Shown here: positions 12,862-23,702 of the stretch, piece after piece | Layout: every line of letters starts with the position of its first letter | Numbering within the stretch: the first letter of the stretch is position 1 | Assembly (NCBI GenBank): GCA_964036275.1 | Contig: OZ038436.1 | Coordinates: 4,000,936 to 4,064,935 of the forward strand | DNA from: Litoditis marina | Lineage: Eukaryota; Nematoda; Chromadorea; Rhabditida; Rhabditidae | Length of the DNA: 64,000 nt | Direction: 5' to 3' | Made by a program: the position numbers and the translations under genes | Notes under the pieces: generated by a model | Told to the model about the DNA's origin: nothing | What the model saw: the letters and a program-made list of their open reading frames with translations, nothing else | Databases searched by the model: none

Positions 12862-14486
12862 AGGTAAATTTGAGCAGAACAACGCTGGCTCTGTTGAAGC
12901 TGTCAAATGTTACATATTGCTCTTAGATTTGAGAAGTCAATTGTTGATTGATTGAATTGTATACATACAATAGTTTATCTCATAGATAGAAACAGTTTAT
13001 CAATAATCAAAGATTGAAGCATTTGAAGAAAGAGGGGGTATTTCCCAGGCAGTGCTCGGTACTGTAATTCGTTTGTTTGAATACATTGGGAATTGTTGGT
13101 GATGAGGTATAAAACTCAATCGAGCTTTTGAATTTCATTCTGACCGTTTTTTGTGGTTGTATTTCTTTACTTCATAGTTTTTTGTTTCCGACGCGGTATT
13201 TTGTATGCAAGTACTATGGAACAATACAAATATATAATATAATAAAATGAGTCAATGATTCTCCCAAAAGATGTTTTTCAATAAACATTTATGCTAAAAT
13301 TGGATTGCATCTCAAGTAAAATCGTCTTGACCAATTTAAAGGAGGCCTTGATCATACTACAAAAATAAAAAAGGTGGGGCAAACAAAAGGTTATATAGAT
13401 GTTGTTGGGCTCCCCTATTTTGATAGATTCTATCTATTAGTGGCCTGGTGGTTTTTCCAATGTTGTCATATTTGCGTTCCAGGGTGAAACGAAACATTTC
13501 CGCGATCCTTCAACGTTCCGACTAAAACCTTTTGGATTCGTTGATAGTGAAGCGTTTGCAATCATCGTTTCACATGTTTAACATAATAAAATTCGTTATG
13601 TTGAGTTCAATTCACATTCAATATTTTTTGTATCATCTATTGTCATCATCTATTGTTTTATATAATGCGTTGCCTATAGATGCAGCTCACGAAACATTGA
13701 GCTGTGTTTATAGAAATATAGTGCAAACGTTCATAATGCAGGATCCGTTCAGCATTCAAACGGAAATTTCACGCTGTTCCCAATGTCATCAAATTGAAAG
13801 TCGCATTTTTTGAACGTTCTGTTACTTAAATAATACAAATTACAAATAGTAGTTCAATGTAACACTCGTTCATGTTCAGAGTTCAGAGATGATATTATCT
13901 TCAATCTGCAATCTGCAAACCACCTCCTCGAGTTCTACGGGAGTTCACGGTTTTTTGACATTCAAGTGTAGGTTTCAGAGATGTAATTGGAGCTCCCACA
14001 ATTTTTTTCGATCACTCTAGTGATTGAGCACTCGGTTTTCACTTTGCAGGTGCACGTAACCATTACTTTACTTAAGAAGCAACGAGTTCAATATTGTCAC
14101 GCTATTCAGCGCTCAACATAGGAGCTTTGTACACAAACATACAGTGGGATATTTAGTTTTGCAGCGTTTAACAATGTTTCCAGTTCAAACATGTTTCATG
14201 CTTCATTACAAAACTTTAACTCTGCAGATGAAAGTAAATATTTACCTTGGGAGGAAAAAGGTTTATACTCCTTCACACACTCATAAGCTGAAAGTTTGAA
14301 CTTTGCACCTTGAATTCTGCAGGGACAGTGTGGTATACTATGGTGTTTTGCACTCAGTTTGCATGTATTGGTGTTGATCACGCAGAATGGGAAAGTGTAT
14401 TATTCATTTAAAAAACGAAACATCAGGCCGTTCCTTAAGTGTTCCGTGAGACTATGTTGGTATGTTTTCAGATGCAACCGTAAATG

Positions 14487-14612
14487 TTGTCCTTAAAATA
14501 GGACGATTATGTGAACCAATCCAGTGTCAACGGTCCTTTAAACTGCAATTGGAAAATGTATCGTATTTTAAAGGACTGAAGCGTTGCGATTGGACCACAT
14601 AATCGTCCTTTT
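14487..14612. mobile_element. Nested foldback element
   Basis: The outer inverted repeat AGGACGATTATGTG pairs with CACATAATCGTCCT. An inner pair, GTCCTTTAAA / TTTTAAAGGAC, lies within it. About 125 bp, no coding capacity; MITE-like by structure. Confidence 0.65.
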
Positions 14613-15390
14613 TAACATGCGTTGCGTATCGATTGTTCTGTAGCTGAACGAGATGTAACTCAATCAATACTGTAGTTTCCGACAAAAAGTATTGAATCCA
14701 GGTTACATCTGAGGTGGTATACATGAATATCCCAGATTTTTTGTATTTAAACCTTATTCAACCCTCATCATAGCTCATGTTATTCCCTGCTCTCTTATCG
14801 TGTCAGGATAGAGAGCAGCGAAGCAGTGCGCAAAGCAAGATGCCCAGGGTAGGTTGAAGATGCTGGGATGATCTAGCATACGTACAACTCTCAAACATGT
14901 GGCATTTACGCAAATAGAACTAGTTAATTTCAACATAATTGCTTAGTTAGGAATTGGTTCAGTTCATGTTCTCTGCTCAGTGTTTTTACAGCAAAATGCA
15001 GCGAGAAAGTTATTATAGTCACGTTTATAATTACATAGAAACATAGAACTGCGTTAATAACCGTGTTCAAGTTGTTGCAGCAATACAGTAGAAGGTAGCA
15101 AGAAAACCAACTCAGTTCATCACTTCGCGAAGTCTCTGCTCTCTCGAAACAGAATTGTGAATTATTCCGACTCTGTACTTTGTTTTCACCTTTTGTTCGT
15201 TTACATGTATTATGTATATGTTTATTACTAACTAGAAAAACCGACAAAAAGCTGTGAAACTCAAGTGTTTTGGTATCCCGGATTGAAGATTGCCCGTGTG
15301 TTTCAGTGACTCTACTTGGATGATTCAATTTAGAATCATTTGTTATACGCAATTTAGTTCCACAAGAGGATAATGAAACCCGAAAATCAG

Positions 15391-15738
15391 TGAAATTGAA
15401 GTTCTTTTTCAGATTCTAATGATTCTAATTTTCATTAATTTTTCGGAAACCATTCATGTACATATCTCGAATCTCTTCGTTTTTCTTTTCAATCCGAATC
15501 TTGCATTTGCTACAGAATTGGCTCTGTGTTCTGCTGCTATAACAGCCTGTTTTTTTTTCAAACTCAAAAGTGGCGTGTAATAACCCGAAATTTATTGCCA
15601 CGTTGCCAAACTCTTAGTGGAAATGAACTATATCACGTGTCTTGCAGGCAAATGTTCCTTCGCAACTACACGCTTTCTGAGAACGTGGAACGTGTGTTTC
15701 ACGTGTTTCTCTGCTGTGAAATGGAAAAAAATACTTGA
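15391..15738 (+). pseudogene. Truncated 5' piece of the chemoreceptor gene (copy 2)
   Basis: Same fragment as at 6523-6874, with ATG at 15652 and the same break after GTGAAATGG, then a stop at 15738. Unlike copy 1 it is still attached to block Y on its left, exactly as the intact gene is at 63060, so this copy records the original junction. It shares with copy 1 the 29-bp segment missing from the intact gene. Confidence 0.7.
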
Positions 15739-16739
15739 ATAATATTAAAGAACAAACACTTTTCAGGTTTTCAATTTAAACCCAAGACAACTCCCCGTTA
15801 TCGCTCATTGTTTTCAAGTTTTGCAAGTTAGAGAACACTGTGAGATAGTAGGAAAGTAATTAATGCATGAATCGTCAAAACACTCAACTTGCATCGTGGA
15901 CACGTGTGGATCACTTTGTACAAGATAACTGGTTTGAGGTTGGAGAAGGGTGAACTTTTGTAAAATTCACTTTGTTGATAGAAATTATCGAACCGAGCAC
16001 GACAACCACCAAATTAATTGTATGTCTGGCATAAATGTATGCACCGAACATTACATTTGTTATAAGTTATGAGAGCTCTTCTATGTTATTAATCGTTCCT
16101 ACAAACGCTTTCGATGTATTTAGCGCTCCCGAAACATTGAGCTGGGTTTAGGAGACGTGGATCACAGTTTGATGGATATGTTGAGGTATAGTTCCCAAAA
16201 TCAAGACATAATCCTAGATCACGGTGTTACAATGTGATTTCTGAACATAAAAGAGCCTCTTTATGTGCTTTCCACACAAACTTTCCCTTGGTGTAACTAA
16301 ATAGTAAGGAAGAAATTTTGTATTGTTTGATTGATAATCTGTTTGATTGTAACAAAAAATTTGTTATTATCTCTGTCTCGATCAGATGAAATTGTAGTTC
16401 TGCGAGTTGTATCCTACACGCGTTCAAGTGTTGCATCCATATTATAAAAATGAACGCAGCTGAGACTCGCAATTCGAAATTGATCGACTGACCAGAGAGA
16501 ATCATTCAAAAAGAGAAGTTGACAACAATTTCTGTGGCAAATTTTGTTTGTGTTGTTCTTGGGTTTTTTCAATATCAGTGATTGATGCACCGAAGAATTA
16601 CGGTTCTCAAGAATGCACTCACTATATTTGTAACTGACAAAAAAGGTACAAAGGTGTATGCGTTTATGGGACATTTTGAGCTGATTTCATATTGCTTGTT
16701 GAGTCGCGTTTAGTATTCAAAATAATTCACACTCGTATG
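15739..16739. other. No gene recognised (duplicate of 6875-7865)
   Basis: Near-identical copy of the earlier spacer, with a small insertion near 15945 (GGGTGAAC). It includes the 15-mer CGAAACATTGAGCTG at 16130-16144. Confidence 0.5.
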
Positions 16740-19700
16740 ACATGGCGATCATCGCCACCTCCTATTGGAGAGATGGCGATCATCGCCACCTCCTACTGGA
16801 GAGATGACGATCAACGCCACATCTTATTGGTGAGATGGCGATCATCGCCACATCCTATTGGAGAGATGGCGATCATCGCCACATCCTATTGGAGAGATGG
16901 CGATCATCGCCACCTCCTACTGGAGAGATGGCGAGCATCGCTACCTCCTACTGGAGAGATGGCGATCATCGCCACCTCCTACTGGAGAGATGGCGATCAT
17001 CGCCACATCCTATTGGAGAGATGGCGATCATCACCACCTCCTATTGGAGAGATGGCGATCATCGCCACATCCTATTGGAGAGATGGCGATCATCCGCCAC
17101 ATCTTATTGGAGAGATGGCGATCATCGCCACATTTTATTGGAGAGATGGCGATCATCCGCCACATCTTATTAGAGAGATGGCGATCATCGCCACATCCTA
17201 TTGGAGAGATGGCGATCATCCGCCACATCTTATTGGAGAGATGGCGATCATCGCCACCTCCTATTGGAGAGATGGCAATCATCGCCACATCCTATTGAAG
17301 AGATGGCGATCATCGCCACCTCCTATTGGAGAGATGGCGATCATCGCCACATTTTATTGGAGAGATGGCGATCATCCGTCACATCTTATTGGAGAGATGG
17401 CGATCATCGCCACATCCTATTGGAGAGATGGCGATCATCGCCACATCCTATTGGAGAGATGGCGATCATCCGCCACATCTTATTGGAGAGATGGCGATCA
17501 TCGCCACATCCTATTGGAGAGATGGCGATCATCGCCACATCCTATTGGAGAGATGGCGATCATCGCCACATCCTATTGGAGAGATGGCGATCATCCGCCA
17601 CATCTTATTGGAGAGATGGCGATCATCGCCACCTCCTACTGGAGAGATGGCGATCATCGCCACCTCCTACTGGAGAGATGGCGATCATCGCCACCTCCTA
17701 TTGGAGAGATGGCGATCATCGCCACATCCTATTGGAGAGATGGCGATCATCCGCTACATCTTATTGGAGAGATGGCGATCATCGCCACATCCTATTGGAG
17801 AGATGGCGATCATCGCCACCTCCTACTGGAGAGATGGCGATCATCGCCACATCCTATTGGAGAGATGGCGATCATTGCCACATCCTATTGGAGAGATGGC
17901 GATCATCGCCACCTCCTACTGGAGAGATGGCGATCATCGCCACCTCCTACTGGAGAGATGGCGATCATCGCCACCTCCTATTGGAGAGATGGCGATCATC
18001 GCCACATCCTATTGGAGAGATGGCGATCATCGCCACCTCCTACTGGAGAGATGGCGATCATCGCCACCTCCTACTGGAGAGATGGCGATCATCGCCACCT
18101 CCTACTGGAGAGATGGCGATCATCGCCACCTCCTACTGGAGAGATGGCGATCATCGCCACATCCTATTGGAGAGATGGCGATCATCGCCACATCCTATTG
18201 GAGAGATGGCGATCATCGCCACCTCCTACTGGAGAGATGGCGATCATCGCCACCTCCTACTGGAGAGATGGCGATCATCGCCACCTTCTATTGGAGAGAT
18301 GGCGATCATCGCCACATCCTATTGGAGAGATGGCGATCATCCGCCACATCTTATTGGTGAGATGGCGATCATCGCCACATCCTATTGGAGAGATGGCGAT
18401 CATCGCCACATCCTATTGGAGAGATGGCGATCATCGCCACCTCCTACTGGAGAGATGGCGAGCATCGCTACCTCCTACTGGAGAGATGGCGATCATCGCC
18501 ACCTCCTACTGGAGAGATGGCGATCATCGCCACATCCTATTGGAGAGATGGCGATCATCCGCCACATCTTATTGGAGAGATGGCGATCATCGCCACCTCC
18601 TATTGGAGAGATGGCGATCATCGCCACATCCTATTGGAGAGATGGCGATCATCGCCACATCCTATTGGAGAGATGGCGATCATCGCCACCTCCTATTGGA
18701 GAGATGGCGATCATCGCCACATCCTATTGGAGAGATGGCGATCATCGCCACCTCCTATTGGAGAGATGGCGATCATCGCCACCTCCTACTGAAGAGATGG
18801 CGATCATCCGCCACATCTTATTGGAGAGATGGCGATCATCGCCACATCCTATTGGAGAGATGGCGATCATCGCCACCTCCTATTGGAGAGATGGCGATCA
18901 TCCGCCACATCCTATTGGAGAGATGGCGATCATCGCCACATCCTATTGGAGAGATGGCGATCATCCGCCACATCTTATTGGAGAGATGGCGATCATCGCC
19001 ACATCCTATTGGAGAGATGTCGATCATCGCCACCTCCTATTGGAGAGATGGCGATCATCGCCACATCCTATTGGAGAGATGGCGATCATCCGCCACATCT
19101 TATTGGAGAGATGGCGATCATCGCCACATCCTATTGGAGAGATGGCGATCATCGCCACATCCTATTGGAGAGATGGCGATCATCGCCACATCCTATTGGA
19201 GAGATGGCGATCATCGCCACATCCTATTGGAGAGATGGCGATCATCGCCACCTCCTACTGGAGAGATGGCGATCATCGCCACCTCCTACTGGAGATATGG
19301 CGATCATCGCCACCTCCTACTGGAGAGATGGCGATCATCGCCACCTCCTACTGGAGATATGGCGATCATCGCCACCTCCTACTGGAGATATGGCGATCAT
19401 CGCCACATCCTATTGGAGAGATGGCGATCATCGCCACCTCCTACTGGAGAGATGGCGATCATCGCCACCTCCTATTGGAGAGATGGCGATCATCGCCACC
19501 TCCTATTGGAGAGATGGCGATCATCGCCACATCCTATTGGAAAGATGGCGATCATCCGCCACATCTTATTGGAGAGATGGCGATCATCGCCACATCTTAT
19601 TGGAGAGATGGCAATCATCGCCACCTCCTATTGGAGAGATGGCGATCATCCGCCACATCCTATTGGAGAGATGGCGATCATCGCCACATCCTATTGGAGA

Positions 19701-20352
19701 GATGGCGATCATCCGCCACATCTTATTGGAGAGATGGCGATCATCGCCACATCCTATTGGAGAGATGGCGATCATCGCCACCTCCTATTGGAGAGATGGC
19801 GATCATCGCCACATCCTATTGGAGAGATGGCGATCATCCGCCACATCTTATTGGAGAGATGGCGATCATCGCCACATCCTATTGGAGAGATGGCGATCAT
19901 CGCCACATCCTATTGGAGAGATGGCGATCATCGCCACATCCTATTGGAGAGATGGCGATCATCGCCACATCCTATTGGAGAGATGGCGATCATCGCCACC
20001 TCCTACTGGAGAGATGGCGATCATCGCCACCTCCTACTGGAGAGATGGCGATCATCGCCACATCCTATTGGAGAGATGGCGATCATCGCCACATCCTATT
20101 GGAGAGATGGCGATCATCGCCACCTCCTACTGGAGAGATGGCGATCATCGCCACCTCCTAATGGAGAGATGGCGATCATCGCCACCTCCTATTGGAGAGA
20201 TGGCGATCATCGCCACATCCTACTGGAGAGATGGCGATCATCCGCCACATCTTATTGGAGAGATGGCGATCATCGTCACATCTTATTGGAGAGATGGCAA
20301 TCATCGCCACATCCTATTGGAGAGATGGCGATCATCCGCCACATCTTATTGG
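16740..20352. repeat. 31-bp minisatellite, array 2 (about 116 units)
   Basis: Same unit as array 1. The stretch of about 17031-18830 carries the same ordered series of variant units as 8063-9860 (offset 8968), so a block of array 1 is embedded in it. The remainder shows further internal shuffling, and GATATGG variants appear only near 19295-19390. One plus-strand ORF of 1,252 codons runs from 16692 through the whole array into the adjoining satellite (stop 20450). It is repeat-generated. The right end breaks directly into the middle of a 183-bp monomer. Confidence 0.95.
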
Positions 20353-21499
20353 AAACTGCCAAGGTAGCCCTACAGGCATTGGGCAGTGGTGCCAAGTTTG
20401 ATCAAAAACTTATCTATATTCGCTTAGAACTAATTTTGTTTAGAATTTAATTGTATTTCTAAGTATATCAACGATTAGGTGGTAAATTGATGTTTACGAT
20501 TTCAAATTCCAAGAAAACGAGGCGAAAGTTTACAGAAACTGCCGAGGTAGCCGTACGGGCATGTGGCAGTGATACCAAGGTTGGTCAAAGACTTATCTTT
20601 ATTCGCTTAAAACTAATTTTGTTTAGAATTTGATTGTATTTTTGAATATATCAACGATTAGGTGATAAACTGATGTTTACAATGTCAAATTCCAAGAAAA
20701 CGAGGCGAACGTTTACAGAAACTGCCGAGGTAGCCCTACGGGCATTGGGCAGTGATGCCAAGTTTGATCAAAAACTTATCTATATTCGCTTAGAACTAAT
20801 TTTGTTTAGAATTTGATTGTCTTTTTGAATATATCAACGATTAGGTGATAAACTGATATTTACAATGTCAAATTCCAAGAAAACGAGGCGAACGTTTACA
20901 GAAACTGCCGAGGTAGCCCTACGGGCATGTGGCAGTGATACCAAGGTTGGTCAAAGACTTATCTTTATTCGCTTAAAACTAATTTTGTTTACAATTTAAT
21001 TGTATTTCTGAATATATCAACGATTAGGTGGTAAATTGATGTTTACGATTTCAAATTCCAAGAAAACGAGGCGAACGTTTACAGAACTGCCGAGGTAGCC
21101 CTACGGGCATTGGGCAGTGATACCAAGGTTGATCAAAAACTTATCTATATTCGCTTAGAACTAATTTTGTTTACAATTTAATTGTATTTCTAAATATATC
21201 AACGATTAGGTGGTAAATTGATGTTTACGATTTCAAATTCCAAGAAAACGAGGTGAACGTTTACAGAAACTGCCGAGGTAGCCCTACGGGCATTGGGCAG
21301 TGATACCAAGGTTGATCAAAAACTTATCTATATTCGCTTAGAACTAATTTTGTTTACAATTTAATTGTATTTCTAAATATATCAACGATTGGGTGGTAAA
21401 TTGATGTTTACGATTTCAAATTCCAAGAAAACGAGGCGAACGTTTACAGAAACTGCCGAGGTAGCCCTACGGGCATTGGGCAGTGATACCAAGGTTGAT
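20353..21499. repeat. 183-bp satellite array S1 (about 6 monomers)
   Basis: Monomer starts (ATGTTTAC positions) at 20490, 20673, 20856, 21039, 21221 and 21404 give a 183-bp period. Each monomer contains a 47-48 codon ORF (MFTISNSKKTRR at the start, ALGSD in the middle, stop TAA or TGA). Two linker types alternate: TTTACAATTTAATTGTATTT with GGTGGTAAATTG, and TTTAGAATTTGATTGTCTTT with GGTGATAAACTG. The first monomer is truncated by the minisatellite. I do not recognise the peptide. Confidence 0.95.
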
Positions 21500-21601
21500 C
21501 AAAGACTTTCGAAGACTTATCTATATTTAGTTTTTTCTCTCACGTAACTTAAAATGTATGGGTGATGTGCGTTAATACAAAAAATTGAACACTTCGCTAA
21601 C

Positions 21602-21698
21602 CTCAGAAGCTGCTGCATGTGCAGCCTGTTCGAAATCCAAAACGACGGTGATGTCCGCCGTTGGGTGGTTGAACTGGACCATGGCGTCGTGAATGGCC
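21602..21698 (-). pseudogene. MULE-like transposase exon fragment (core 1)
   Basis: A minus-strand exon bounded by a strong acceptor (TTTTCAG) and a donor (GTTAGC). It encodes 32 residues beginning AIHDAMVQFNHPTADI and containing VVLDFEQAAHAAASE. In MULE-type transposases the second catalytic aspartate lies in a (T/L)DFE-x-A motif on a strand-helix step, which this matches; the preceding hydrophobic strand (ITVVL) also fits. The exon enters in phase 2 and exits in phase 0. No other convincing transposase exon follows, since the next sequence on this strand is the satellite. It is therefore probably a relic, or one exon of a gene lying outside the unit. The assignment is by motif only. Confidence 0.5.
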
Positions 21699-21859
21699 CT
21701 GAAAATGGTGGTGTAGGTCGTTTTACTCAACACACACCAATTCGCCGAGATGCTAGCTTTGTTGAAACGCCGAAAAGTGTAATTCGTTGGAGTTTGTTGA
21801 TATTTTCTGCTGATTTTGAGTTTTTCTTATAGTACCTACTCACGATCATACACAAAAAT

Positions 21860-22042
21860 TTAACTTTGGTGCCATTTAATAAGAAAGACTACATGATCAT
21901 GCTTTGGTCCTGCTCCGTGCTCGCCTACCTCTACGCACATCTGCTCCACTTGTAGTTGGATCACATTCCTGAAGTCAACAGTTTTTCTTTTTCTCATGTT
22001 CCGGACATCATAATTTGGTTCATATTCTAACCTCTGGAACAT
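21860..22042 (-). other. Conserved minus-strand ORF, unassigned
   Basis: 60 codons containing NYDVRNMRKRKTVDF and VEQMCVEVGEHGAGPKHDH. An acceptor-like TATGTTCCAG precedes RLEYEP, and a donor-like GAG/GTAGGC follows QMCVE. It lies upstream of the MULE-like exon on the same strand, but the splice phases (0 versus 2) do not join. It is retained in all six cores: cores 4 and 6 have a 6-bp in-frame deletion, and core 5 has one substitution. I recognise no family. Confidence 0.25.
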
Positions 22043-22976
22043 AATTGAGGTTCAAGGTAAATCCCCAATTATCTATCGCCTTTCCAATATTCTCACCCAG
22101 GTGTGCTACTCAAAACTGAAACCCCAATTAACTCGTAGGCGTGGCATCTTGGTGTAACCTTTGACCCTCTATAATTCTCATTACCGGATCATACATCTCT
22201 CGAAAGTACTACATACTTACCTATACAATATTTATGTTCTCCCCATCAGGTTAGCTTTTTTCATATTTCTTTACCAGAAATCTCAATTGTTCCTAATGAA
22301 CAAGATGTTTATCGAGAATATAAGGTTTGCAATTGTTCACCAAATCTTAGCTGTAGCCAGCGCTTCGCGATCAAACTACAAACCTGTATAACGTAGCGAA
22401 GCGAGCGTGTATTCCGTGGAACAAATATTTTGGCTGTTTTCAGTTAACACATTCGATCTCTCAATTGTATTCTGCTGTTTTTGTGAACAATAGCTCGAGC
22501 AGTTGTGTAGCAGTAGAACGCATTATAGGTTTTGGACTAAAAAGAGAACGTTTTACCCATATTCGTGTAATTGATTTCTTCAAGGAAATCAACCGTTTGA
22601 TGAAGAATATCAGATTTTTTCACTACGCTTGAATGGTACTGACTTTTTTAGGAAATATGTGAAGTGCGGGTGGTGATGGTGAGAGGCTTCGGTTGATCGT
22701 ATCGAAAAGAAATACCAGCTTGGTTTCCGATCAGTTCCGATCCTTTCTTCAATTACTGGACAAGGTAATTTAGTTTTATTAGTACAATAAAAGTAACTTG
22801 ACGTAAACTTAACTAAGTAGAAGTTTTATTATCTAGAAATTTACGGGCTTCAAGCCTATTTTCGTACTTTGGTGGAGGTGCGGAGGCCAAAACGGTGTAA
22901 CTTTGAACTCAATCAATATAGGTAATTTAAAAAGTTAAGAGCAATGTAACGATGTGTAGAACATGGTGTATGAAAT

Positions 22977-23030
22977 AATCATTCTCAACGGCACAACTTT
23001 GTTGAATAAGTTGTGTCGTTGAGAATGATT
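22977..23030. repeat. 23-bp stem hairpin
   Basis: Arms 22977-22999 and 23008-23030 pair over 23 positions with a single G-U and an 8-nt loop. Present in all six cores (about 29254-29307, 34578-34631, 42347-42390, 53425-53478, 58008-58061). Cores 2, 4 and 6 carry one extra mismatch (AAGCTG for AAGTTG). It could be a tiny foldback element or a small-RNA hairpin. Confidence 0.7.
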
Positions 23031-23105
23031 GTCATTAACTCAAAAAAACCTGAAAAACTAATATTTCAAGTGGGATTTTGACTTTTAAGTATGTTGTGAT
23101 TTCAG

Positions 23106-23216
23106 GTGACGGAAGCGCTTGCTCCCCCGACGGCTCTGCCCAAACGAAGTTCCGTCCCTTTCATGAGCACGCATGACGATGTCGAGGACATGACACTCAA
23201 TTATGCGTGTTTACAA
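23106..23216 (+). CDS. Exon of unknown gene (VTEALAPP), core 1
   Basis: 111 bp between a clear acceptor (GTGATTTCAG) and a donor (CAA/GTGAGA), open in one frame for 37 residues: VTEALAPPTALPKRSS, then an acidic stretch ending TLNYACLQ. Base composition and third-position choice look coding and contrast with the AT-rich flanks. The end fits an L-x-Y-x-x-L pattern like that of the terminal ORF downstream, so both may belong to the cytoplasmic tail of one protein. Core 1 differs from the other cores by a Thr-to-Met change near the end (GACATGACA). I do not recognise the family. Confidence 0.5.
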
Positions 23217-23465
23217 GTGAGATATTGGTGGTTGTTTTGGGGTAGTATGGTTTGTTCATGATCAATATAAACGAAAATTATCTGTTCGAATGAATTAGAT
23301 TTCACTAGTTTGCTCCCGTATCGAACTATTGAACGTTTTTCGCTACACCTCAATCTGCTACATGTTTAAACAGAGAAGATTCGTTTATATCGCATCACAG
23401 GACTAATTTTCTTAAGTCTGGCCCAACTCTTTCGGTGAACCGGAAAAACGGAAAAACCAGGTTAG

Positions 23466-23702
23466 ATGAAGAATTCACCGCGTAACGGACAGGATTGTAA
23501 TATGTTGATGTTATCTCCAGTTGATATTGCATTTGTGTGGCAGATCCATGACGATTCGCAGAAGCCGTTCTCACTTCCGAAGGATTTTCTGCTGTCTATC
23601 AACTCTCCCTCCACGAATGCACGATCAAAATCTGGCAATCTCTTCTCAAAGGATTCATCACAACAAGCTCTTCTCGACTACGCAACCATCAGACCGTTAT
23701 GA
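23466..23702 (+). CDS. Terminal exon-like ORF ending DYATIRPL, core 1
   Basis: ORF of 78 codons whose second half (WQIHDDSQKPFSLPKD and on to LLDYATIRPL, stop TGA) has nematode-like codon use. An AATAAATAAA signal follows at about 23951. A phase-0 acceptor is possible at ACGGACAG (23491), which would join the upstream VTEALAPP exon in frame, but it lacks a pyrimidine tract. The last residues fit L-x-Y-x-x-I. Core 1 has Phe where the other cores have Ser (two base changes). The opposite strand is also open across this stretch, so strand assignment is not certain. Confidence 0.35.
   Translation: MKNSPRNGQDCNMLMLSPVDIAFVWQIHDDSQKPFSLPKDFLLSINSPSTNARSKSGNLFSKDSSQQALLDYATIRPL

Larger units (their letters stand above)
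11159..15390. repeat. Segmental duplication block Y, copy 1
   Basis: Almost identical, in the same orientation, to 58827-63060 (constant offset of about 47.67 kb). Homology continues into the receptor 5' sequence to about 15727. I found no convincing gene in it. The longest ORF (14930-15352, minus, 140 codons) is interrupted in the other copy, which argues against constraint. It contains a GC-rich 30-bp-period patch, a 107-bp inverted-repeat element, a nested foldback, and two related copies of a 75-bp repeat (about 12625-12700 and 14008-14080, each ending in TGCACGTAACCAT). Confidence 0.9.

Noticed and set aside
14930..15352. 140-codon minus-strand ORF in block Y
   Set aside because: Interrupted in the other near-identical copy (62753-63022), with no domain or signal recognised.
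16692..20450. 1,252-codon plus-strand ORF
   Set aside because: Produced entirely by a 31-bp tandem repeat that is open in all plus frames. No gene-like ends, and it runs into an unrelated satellite.
21617..21832. 71-codon plus-strand ORF at the left of each core
   Set aside because: Antisense shadow of the splice-bounded MULE-like exon; no coding features of its own.
22495..22709. 70-codon plus-strand ORF (ERIIRFGLKRERF) seen in several cores
   Set aside because: Frameshifted in core 1 by a lost T and stopped in core 5; no splice sites or family match.
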